Source of the DNA: UBA2730 sp022793235
GTDB lineage: Bacteria; Bacillota_I; Bacilli_A; RF39; UBA660
Direction: 5' to 3'
NCBI GenBank assembly: GCA_949745755.1
Contig: CATJZL010000110.1
Coordinates: 1-6,221 of the forward strand
Length of the DNA: 6,221 nt
Shown here piece by piece: positions 1 through 4,841 of this stretch. How positions within the stretch are numbered: position 1 is the stretch's first letter; every line of letters begins with the position of its first letter. The position numbers and the translations under genes were made by a program. The notes below the pieces were generated by a model. That model was not told where the DNA came from and searched no databases. It saw nothing but the letters and a program-made list of their open reading frames with translations.

Positions 1-20
1 TGTTTGATAACAGAATATAA
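1..20 (+). CDS. IS256-family transposase, last residues only (partial)
   Basis: Reading from base 3, the frame gives Phe-Asp-Asn-Arg-Ile and then TAA at 18-20. IS256-type transposases commonly end in a short hydrophobic stretch followed by a phrase of the type F-x-x-R-I/L, so these residues fit, and the stop lies about 118 bases before the element's terminus, a normal distance. Only five residues are visible, so the call depends mostly on the neighbouring terminal repeat. The remainder of the gene lies left of the window. Confidence 0.4.
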
Positions 21-60
21 AGTTCTTTGAAAAATAATTATTATATGTTATTATTTAAAT

Positions 61-87
61 AAAAAAAAGGAACTATATTAAAGTTCC
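61..87 (-). terminator. Rho-independent terminator for leftward transcripts
   Basis: Read on the minus strand this is GGAACT, a 7-base loop, AGTTCC, then eight T residues (bases 68-61). The stem is only 6 bp with 3 G-C pairs, but the T-run is uninterrupted. It would stop transcription of the merR/ybjQ operon 56 bases after the ybjQ stop codon, and it lies inside the IS256 end rather than in native flanking DNA. On the plus strand no T-run follows the stem, so it should not act as terminator for the transposase. Confidence 0.6.
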
Positions 88-108
88 AAATTATTATGGC
101 TAGATGCC

Positions 109-138
109 ATTTACACAGAATTTTGGACACACTCTCTC
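109..138. repeat. IS256-type terminal inverted repeat (right copy)
   Basis: The outermost bases of the element read inward on the minus strand as GAGAGTGTGTCC followed by AAAATTCTGTGTAAA. The matching left copy is outside the window, so the repeat is recognised by its resemblance to other IS256-family ends only. The edge is 4-7 bases from the ybjQ stop codon at 143-145. Confidence 0.55.
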
Positions 139-142
139 CCAA

Positions 143-466
143 TTAATCTATTCTTTTTAGTTTTACAGCTGTACCATAAACAATAATTTCAGCAGCACCA
201 TTCATAACAGCAGAAGAACCATATCGTATATTAATAATCCCATCTGCTCCAAGACTTTCTGCATCATCAACCATTCTTTTAGTAGCAATTTGACGAGCAG
301 TAGAAATCATTTCAGTATAACCAGAAATTTCTCCACCAACAATGGTCTTCATACCAGCCATAAAATCACGACCAATATTTTTAGATTGAACTACCTGTCC
401 TTTTACAACACCTAAAGCATCAACAATCTCATAACCAGGAATATAATCAATATTTACTAGCTTCAT
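143..466 (-). CDS. YbjQ/UPF0145 family protein
   Basis: This 107-residue protein matches the YbjQ family, often labelled 'heavy-metal-binding domain', whose biochemical role is unproven. The family signature is clear: GYTEMISTARQIATKRM (about residues 48-64), then LGADGIINIRY (71-81) and a C-terminal strand AEIIVYGTAV (94-103). Length equals that of E. coli YbjQ. A longer frame opens with GTG at 475, but that codon overlaps the AGGAGG at 480-475, whereas ATG at 466 sits 8 bases after it, so ATG 466 is chosen. There is no signal peptide or membrane segment. The protein has no Cys and no His, which argues against classical metal ligation. The gene overlaps the end of the membrane-anchored MerR gene by 20 bases, implying co-transcription and probably translational coupling. 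Its stop codon is only about 5 bases from the IS256 edge, yet the protein looks complete. Confidence 0.85.
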   Translation of the reverse strand: MKLVNIDYIPGYEIVDALGVVKGQVVQSKNIGRDFMAGMKTIVGGEISGYTEMISTARQIATKRMVDDAESLGADGIINIRYGSSAVMNGAAEIIVYGTAVKLKRID

Positions 467-1091
467 CTTCTTCACCTCCTTTAATTTCTCTTATTCGAAC
501 AATTAAATTATATACAATACTAATTACTGGAAATAAAAATAAAAATATTAATATAAAATAAATAAACCATGATATTTTTTGACTATACTTAAATTGAAAA
601 TAAGAAATCATAAATATCATAAATACAAAGAAAATACTAAAAAATAAACTAGATAAAACAGCACCACGAATTTTTTTGCTATGATCTATACATACACTCC
701 TCATAGTAAAACCCTCCTTATTTAATATATTCATTTGCCTAAAATACTTTTCAATCTCAATAGTAGAAAAAGTAGCATTAGACCTAGAAATTTCCACACA
801 CATATTTCTAATCTTTTTGAATTTTTCTTCTTCTGCTTCTATCTTTTTTATACGATCATACATACAATCCATTAAAGTAAGACTTCCACTATCCAAAAGT
901 TGCATATCATGTATAGAAACATTAAGTTCTCGAAGAAATTTTATTCTCTTCAATTTTTCTATATCTTCCAAAGAATAAATCCGATAATCATTTTCTGTAT
1001 TTCGAGTAGGATGAACAAGCCCTACTTCCTCATAATAACGAATACTCTTTTTAGAAAGACCTGTTATACTTTCCACATCTGAAACAAGCAT
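447..1091 (-). CDS. MerR-family transcriptional regulator with two C-terminal membrane segments
   Basis: The N-terminus is a MerR winged helix-turn-helix: VESITGLSKKSIRYYEEVGL (about 6-25), then R-x-x-x-x-YRIYS and a second helix-turn-helix LEDIEKLKRIKFLREL (41-56). Residues 76-100 are rich in Lys/Glu and fit the antiparallel dimerisation helix. Instead of a metal-binding loop or drug-binding domain, the C-terminus has two hydrophobic spans (about 144-165 and 174-197) followed by a charged tail, so the regulator is predicted to be membrane-anchored. Cysteines 76, 98 and 134 do not form the paired pattern of metal sensors. ATG at 1091 is preceded by GGGAGGAG at good spacing. The gene stops with TGA (449-447), inside the YbjQ gene. 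It is first in a two-gene operon, divergent from spoIVA, and its promoter carries a MerR-type spacer, suggesting autoregulation. The inducing signal is not visible; a membrane-perturbing agent is only an inference. Confidence 0.85.
   Translation of the reverse strand: MLVSDVESITGLSKKSIRYYEEVGLVHPTRNTENDYRIYSLEDIEKLKRIKFLRELNVSIHDMQLLDSGSLTLMDCMYDRIKKIEAEEEKFKKIRNMCVEISRSNATFSTIEIEKYFRQMNILNKEGFTMRSVCIDHSKKIRGAVLSSLFFSIFFVFMIFMISYFQFKYSQKISWFIYFILIFLFLFPVISIVYNLIVRIREIKGGEEDEASKY
475..480 (-). promoter_or_regulatory. Ribosome binding site that decides the YbjQ start
   Basis: The minus strand reads AGGAGG from 480 to 475, then TGAAGAAG and ATG at 466-464. Spacing of 8 bases to ATG is optimal, whereas the upstream in-frame GTG (475-473) shares a base with this site and cannot use it. 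The site lies within the last codons of the MerR gene, so ribosomes finishing MerR can restart on YbjQ. Confidence 0.8.
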
Positions 1092-1112
1092 ACTCTCCTC
1101 CCTTCACTTATC

Positions 1113-1143
1113 ACTATACACTATACCCTTACAGGAAGGTCAA
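1113..1143 (-). promoter_or_regulatory. MerR-type promoter with 19-bp spacer and operator
   Basis: On the minus strand TTGACC (1143-1138) and TATAGT (1118-1113) are separated by exactly 19 bp, the over-long spacer that MerR regulators correct by DNA distortion. The left half of the operator reads ACCTTCC (1140-1134), a common MerR-family half-site; the right half at 1126-1120 is GTATAGT, matching in 4 of 7 positions as an inverted copy, in the geometry seen in other MerR operators. A second TATAGT (1125-1120) is only 12 bp from the -35 and is not a usable -10. Transcription would begin near 1106, about 15 bases before the MerR start codon. An autoregulated merR/ybjQ operon follows from the position. 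Confidence 0.7.
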
Positions 1144-1288
1144 TAAATTTTAAAAAAATCTTTATCATTTACTTTTTACCTAAATAAAATCAAAACATAC
1201 AGAAAATAGAACAATATAACTAATTAAAAGAATAAGTTCTTTTTAAAAGGAAAAAGACATAAGTTTAAGTAAAGAAAGGAAATAGTGT
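1144..1288 (+). promoter_or_regulatory. spoIVA upstream region with ribosome binding site
   Basis: This very AT-rich stretch separates the divergent MerR promoter from spoIVA. The clear element is the spoIVA ribosome binding site, GAAAGGA at 1274-1280, 8 bases before ATG. Sporulation genes of this type are normally read by mother-cell sigma-E. A CATACA at 1196-1201 resembles a sigma-E -10 box, but no good -35 (an ATATT-like box) is found 14-15 bases upstream, so the promoter is not assigned with confidence. No small gene or RNA is seen here. Confidence 0.4.
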
Positions 1289-2764
1289 ATGGAAAAATTA
1301 GAAATTATTAAAAATATTGCCGAAAGAACAGGCGGAGACATCTATCTAGGAGTTGTAGGAGCTGTAAGAACAGGTAAAAGTACATTTATAAAAAAAGTAG
1401 TAGAAACATTAATTGTTCCAAACATAGAAGACACTTATGAAAAGAAAAGAGCACTAGATGAAATACCACAATCAGCCCAAGGTAAAATGATTATGACAAC
1501 AGAACCAAAATTTGTACCGAATCAAGCAGCCAAAATAAAACTAGACGACTTTACATGTAACATAAGACTCATTGATTGTGTAGGGTATGTAATAGATCAA
1601 GCCAAAGGCATAGAAGATGAAAATGGTCCAAGAATGGTAAAAACACCTTGGTATGATGAAGAAATACCATTTATTGAAGCAGCTGAGATTGGAACAGAAA
1701 AAGTAATTAAAGATCATTCAACTATTGGAATTGTTGTAACAACTGATGGATCAATTGGAGAATTTAATAGAAGTGATTATTTGCAAGCAGAAGAGCGCGT
1801 AATAACAGAATTAAAAAATATCAACAAACCATTTATAGTCATAATGAATACAACTCACCCAACCTTACCAGAAACAGAAAGACTAACAGAATCAATAAAG
1901 GAAAAATACAATGTTCCTGTACTTCCAATAAATATTGACGCAATGACAGAAGTAGATATGTACAAAATTCTAAGAGAAGCTCTATATGAATTCCCTGTAT
2001 TAGAAATTAAAGTGAGTATGCCAGAATGGATAGCAATATTAAATAAAGATCATCCTCTAAAAAAGACATATATAGAAAAAATAAAAGAAAGTATCATAGA
2101 AGTAGACAAACTAAGAGATATAGAAAAAATAACAACTCACTTTACAGACTGTGAAGAAATAGAAAAATCTTTTATATCAGAAGTGGATCCCAAAACTGGC
2201 ATAGTAACAATTACTCTTACTGCACCAAATGATTTATATGATAAAATATTAAGCGAGATTATAGATGTAGATGTAACAAGCAAGGCTGACCTTTTAGGCA
2301 TATTCCAAGAATACAATACAGCAAAAAAAGAATACGATCAAATAAAATACGCATTAAAAATGGTAAAACAAACAGGTTATGGAATCTCTATACCTAGTAT
2401 AAATGATATGAAATTAGAAAAACCAGAAATTGTAAAACAAGGACCACGTTATGGTGTCAAATTAAAATCAATCGCATCATCTATCCATATGATAAAAGTA
2501 GATGTAGAGTCTACCTTTGAACCAATAATTGGTAGTGAAGCACAAGCAAAAGAATTAATTAACTATCTAATGCGAGACCATCAAAAAGATCCTTCAACTA
2601 TATGGCAAAGTGAAATATTTGGAAGAAGTCTAGACAATATTGTGCAAGAAGGAATACAATCAAAGATAAGTATGATGCCAGACAATATTCGCTTTAAACT
2701 ACAACAAACCTTAACAAAGGTAATCAATAAAGGTTCAAACAATATGATTGCAATAGTATTATAA
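1289..2764 (+). CDS. spoIVA: Stage IV sporulation protein A (spore coat/morphogenetic ATPase)
   Basis: SpoIVA is a cytoskeletal ATPase that polymerises on the outer forespore membrane, where SpoVM recruits it, and forms the basement layer on which the spore coat assembles; it is also needed for cortex formation. The protein has 491 residues, almost exactly the usual length (492 in B. subtilis), and resembles that protein throughout. The Walker A motif GAVRTGKST is at 24-32 (Lys30, Ser31), the sensor threonines lie in MTTEPKF (Thr70-Thr71), and the Walker B region LIDCVG is at 94-99 (Asp96). Other conserved blocks are EDENGPRM (109-116), AAEIGTEKVI (131-140), ALKMVKQTGYGI and SIHMIKVDVES in the middle and C-terminal regions, and the hydrophobic tail ending IAIVL. 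No key residue is missing, so it should be active. It is the only rightward native gene here, divergent from the MerR gene and convergent with the unknown protein gene, with a 4-base gap between stop codons. Confidence 0.97.
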   Translation: MEKLEIIKNIAERTGGDIYLGVVGAVRTGKSTFIKKVVETLIVPNIEDTYEKKRALDEIPQSAQGKMIMTTEPKFVPNQAAKIKLDDFTCNIRLIDCVGYVIDQAKGIEDENGPRMVKTPWYDEEIPFIEAAEIGTEKVIKDHSTIGIVVTTDGSIGEFNRSDYLQAEERVITELKNINKPFIVIMNTTHPTLPETERLTESIKEKYNVPVLPINIDAMTEVDMYKILREALYEFPVLEIKVSMPEWIAILNKDHPLKKTYIEKIKESIIEVDKLRDIEKITTHFTDCEEIEKSFISEVDPKTGIVTITLTAPNDLYDKILSEIIDVDVTSKADLLGIFQEYNTAKKEYDQIKYALKMVKQTGYGISIPSINDMKLEKPEIVKQGPRYGVKLKSIASSIHMIKVDVESTFEPIIGSEAQAKELINYLMRDHQKDPSTIWQSEIFGRSLDNIVQEGIQSKISMMPDNIRFKLQQTLTKVINKGSNNMIAIVL

Positions 2765-2786
2765 GACATTAAGTCTTATTTTTTTT
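2761..2786 (+). terminator. spoIVA rho-independent terminator
   Basis: ATAAGAC (2761-2767) pairs with GTCTTAT (2773-2779) around a 5-base loop, and T residues run from 2779 to 2786. The spoIVA TAA stop is inside the 5' arm, and the stop codon of the convergent gene (2771-2769) is in the loop. On the minus strand the stem is followed by AATACTATTG, not a T-run, so efficient termination is expected only for rightward transcripts. Confidence 0.8.
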
Positions 2787-3236
2787 CCCAAAAATAAATA
2801 AACTTTTACCAAAGTCAATATTATCACTAGAAACAATTTCACCAAAATCACTAACTTTCAAATAATCATCCACCTCATTCAAATTAATATAATAATAATT
2901 ATCAAAATAAAGTTTATCATATTCTAAAAAATAATCATAGTCATCTAGTTTTAAATACATTTCTTGATTAAACACAACAACAATACGAAAATCCACTTCA
3001 CATCCATCATAACTTTCATCATCAATTTGTAAAATTTCCATAAAAATACCAACCTTATGAGGAAATATCTTAATACGATAAAAACCACTTAAAGCAATTT
3101 TATAATGATTACATACCAAAGTTAAAACTTCACGAATAGAATTTTCTATCTCAATTTTATCATGCCAATCAATAGAGGAAAAATAAAGATTATGAACAAA
3201 TATTTTATACCCATTATCCATATCTTCTACTCTCAT
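2769..3236 (-). CDS. Unrecognised Tyr/Asp-rich 155-residue protein, last gene of the ackA-nrnA-engB operon
   Basis: I do not recognise the family. The protein has 155 residues, no signal peptide and no membrane segment, so a cytosolic location is likely. It is strongly acidic in its body with a basic tail (GKKNKT), has 18 Asp and 14 Tyr, and packs 8 Tyr into residues 94-116. The pattern suggests a mixed fold: a strand near 10-19, a helix at 27-44, then several strands (51-72, 80-97, 108-122) and a final strand SLFIFG. ATG at 3236 follows AGGTGA at short spacing; a later Met at residue 6 has a poorer site. It lies 31 bases after engB, on the same strand and with no terminator between, so it is probably co-transcribed. 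Codon and base use match the neighbours, giving no sign of transfer. No function is assigned. Confidence 0.75.
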   Translation of the reverse strand: MRVEDMDNGYKIFVHNLYFSSIDWHDKIEIENSIREVLTLVCNHYKIALSGFYRIKIFPHKVGIFMEILQIDDESYDGCEVDFRIVVVFNQEMYLKLDDYDYFLEYDKLYFDNYYYINLNEVDDYLKVSDFGEIVSSDNIDFGKSLFIFGKKNKT

Positions 3237-3261
3237 AACATCACCTAAAATATAATATGAA

Positions 3262-3294
3262 GAAAGTCTAAATAGTTTCTTCTACTAGACTTTC
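3262..3294 (-). repeat. Perfect 9-bp inverted repeat spanning the engB stop codon
   Basis: GAAAGTCTA (3262-3270) and TAGACTTTC (3286-3294) are perfectly complementary around a 15-base loop. In the mRNA the 3' arm contains the engB TAG stop (3270-3268). No T-run follows (the minus strand continues TTCATATTATATTTTAGG), so it is not a standard terminator; an RNA-stability or translation-coupling hairpin is possible, and chance is not excluded. Confidence 0.45.
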
Positions 3295-3861
3295 AATTTT
3301 TCTTAGTGTCTCATCACGCCCTAACTTAGTAACACTAGAAAATACAATAATATCATCACCAACAACTAAATCAATTGTATTCATAATTTGTTTAAGACAT
3401 CTTTCCTTTTTACTAGCGCCAATTTTATCAGATTTGGTCGCAATAATAGTAACTGGTAAATTATAATATTTTAAAAAGTTATACATAAGAATATCATCCT
3501 CAGTAGGTTTCATTCGAAAATCAACAAGCATAAACACTCGTTTCAATTGTTGCCTTTTTTGTAAATATTCTTCTATCATCATTCCAAATTTTTCTTGTAC
3601 TTTTTTAGAGACACTAGCATAACCATAACCTGGAACATCTATTAAATAAAAATTTTTATTTACAAGATAAAAATTTAAAGTCTGTGTCTTTCCAGGTCTA
3701 GCAGAAGTATAAGCTAAATTTTTACGACTTAAAAGTGTATTAATAAAACTACTCTTTCCTACATTACTACGCCCAACTAATAAAAATTCAGGAAGACCTC
3801 CATCAGGATATTGACTTCTACGAATAGCAAGTACCTCCAAATCTGCACTCTTAATAACCAT
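3268..3861 (-). CDS. engB: Ribosome biogenesis GTP-binding protein EngB (YsxC/YihA)
   Basis: EngB is an essential TrmE-Era-EngA-EngB-Septin family GTPase needed for late assembly of the 50S ribosomal subunit. The 197-residue length is standard (B. subtilis YsxC about 195). All G motifs are present: G1 GRSNVGKSS at 30-38, the switch I region with ARPGKTQTLNF (54-64), G3 DVPGYGYA (75-82), G4 TKSD (142-145), and G5 SSVTKLG near 175-181. The family feature of switch I Thr-Gln-Thr is visible. ATG at 3861 is preceded by GGGGAGG (3876-3870), which lies inside the final Gly-Glu-Ala codons of the NrnA-type gene, whose stop directly abuts this start; translation is therefore probably coupled. It acts in the cytoplasm. 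Pairing with lon/clpX, common elsewhere, is absent here; the partners are nrnA and ackA. Confidence 0.97.
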   Translation of the reverse strand: MVIKSADLEVLAIRRSQYPDGGLPEFLLVGRSNVGKSSFINTLLSRKNLAYTSARPGKTQTLNFYLVNKNFYLIDVPGYGYASVSKKVQEKFGMMIEEYLQKRQQLKRVFMLVDFRMKPTEDDILMYNFLKYYNLPVTIIATKSDKIGASKKERCLKQIMNTIDLVVGDDIIVFSSVTKLGRDETLRKIESLVEETI

Positions 3862-4824
3862 TTAAATCGCCTCCCCTAAATCATTCTCTTTAATATATTC
3901 TTCACATACTCGATCTAACTCATGTATAATTACATGTGCCTCCTCAAAAGTAGATACTTTAACACCACTAGCAAATTTATGCCCTCCTCCATTATGACTC
4001 TCAGCAACCTTATTAATAGCAGGACCACGTGAACGAATAGAAATTCGAATTTGACCATTCTTTACATCCTCTGTAATAGTAACCCACACAAGAATTTCCT
4101 GTATGAAATTAAAATTATTAATCATATTCCCTGCAGCAGCACTATCAACCTGAAACTTTGACTGAATTTCATCCGTAATATCAATATAACCAACACCAGA
4201 ATCAGTAACCTTCATGTTAAGAGAGATATAGCCTTCAAGTTGTACTTCATTAAAAGGCCTTAAATATAAATTTTGATATATTTTTCCAATATCAATAGAA
4301 TAATCCCCTACAAACCTAGAAACAAGTAAAAATGTTTTTGCAGTACAACTATTAAATAAAAAACGATTTGAATCACTAATAAGTCCATAATATAATGTCT
4401 CTGCTACTCTTTTATTACATAAAAGCCTTGTTTTCAAAATAAGTTCCATAATAATTTGGGCTACACTACTAGCCGCATCATCCACATATTCTAATCCACC
4501 AAAATCTTCTATAAAAGGATGATGGTCAATCTTAACAACGTAAGAAAAATCTTCTACTTTTGCAGTATCAATTCTTCTTTTATCAGGCGTATCGACAACA
4601 ATAAGCAAAGCATTTTCATACTTCTCATACTTATCAAGTTTTCCTATATAAGAAAAACGACTAGTCCCAGTACCTATAGCATAAACATTTTTTTTAGGAA
4701 AAGTAAGTTTTATCGAATCTCTAAGAGCAATCTGACTTGCCATAGCATCAGGATCTACCCCAACATGCCTAGCAATAACAATAGTATCATATTTTTTTAT
4801 TGTTTTATAAATATGTTTAAACAT
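3862..4824 (-). CDS. nrnA: DHH/DHHA1 phosphoesterase, NrnA type (oligoribonuclease / pAp phosphatase)
   Basis: Enzymes of this type hydrolyse nanoRNAs of 2-5 nucleotides and 3'-phosphoadenosine 5'-phosphate; some relatives cleave pApA from c-di-AMP turnover. Numbering from the TTG 12 bases upstream, the DHH domain shows motif I RHVGVDPDA (23-31), motif II VVDTPDKRRID (80-90), motif III DHH (104-106) and motif IV with GLISDSNRF (151-159), all metal ligands present. The DHHA1 domain ends with GGGHKFASG (283-291), the substrate-binding Gly-rich motif. No PAS, GGDEF or membrane segments are present, so it is not GdpP. The start is uncertain: TTG at 4836 has no ribosome binding site, whereas ATG at 4824 has GGATG seven bases upstream and gives 320 residues, near the usual length; I chose ATG. 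It starts 17 bases after ackA (5 with TTG) and ends against engB. Confidence 0.9.
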   Translation of the reverse strand: MFKHIYKTIKKYDTIVIARHVGVDPDAMASQIALRDSIKLTFPKKNVYAIGTGTSRFSYIGKLDKYEKYENALLIVVDTPDKRRIDTAKVEDFSYVVKIDHHPFIEDFGGLEYVDDAASSVAQIIMELILKTRLLCNKRVAETLYYGLISDSNRFLFNSCTAKTFLLVSRFVGDYSIDIGKIYQNLYLRPFNEVQLEGYISLNMKVTDSGVGYIDITDEIQSKFQVDSAAAGNMINNFNFIQEILVWVTITEDVKNGQIRISIRSRGPAINKVAESHNGGGHKFASGVKVSTFEEAHVIIHELDRVCEEYIKENDLGEAI

Positions 4825-4841
4825 AAAATCATCCAATCTAA

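Larger units (their letters stand above)
1..138 (+). mobile_element. Right end of an IS256-family insertion sequence (truncated by window edge)
   Basis: The segment holds what looks like the 3' end of a transposase frame (stop at 18-20), a short noncoding tail and a terminus reading TTTACACAGAATTTTGGACAC followed by ACTCTC. That terminus is of the kind found at the ends of IS256 (mutator-type) elements in Firmicutes: an ACACA.AATT..GGACAC core finishing in a CTC-type edge. A small hairpin (ATGGC at 96-100 with GCCAT at 106-110) sits just inside the end. The exact outer base is uncertain by a few positions (about 136-138). The left end and any target duplication are outside the window. The family call rests on memory of such ends plus the last transposase residues, not on a search. 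Confidence 0.65.

Noticed and set aside
447..449. TGA read as tryptophan (Mycoplasma-type code)
   Set aside because: Tryptophan uses TGG throughout, and reading on from this TGA meets several more TGA codons inside the YbjQ gene; standard code is the simpler view.
467..475. GTG start three codons upstream for the YbjQ-family protein
   Set aside because: The GTG overlaps the AGGAGG site, which is ideally spaced for ATG at 466, and 107 residues is the normal family length.
900..1082. 60-codon rightward open frame
   Set aside because: It is antisense to the conserved MerR DNA-binding and dimerisation region, has no family resemblance and no convincing ribosome binding site.
1196..1203. Sigma-E -10 box (CATACAGA) for spoIVA
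   Set aside because: No -35 of the ATATT type lies 14-15 bases upstream (the place reads TTTACCT), so it is kept only as a weak candidate.
2581..2769. 62-codon leftward open frame
   Set aside because: It is antisense to the conserved C-terminus of SpoIVA and is explained by that gene.
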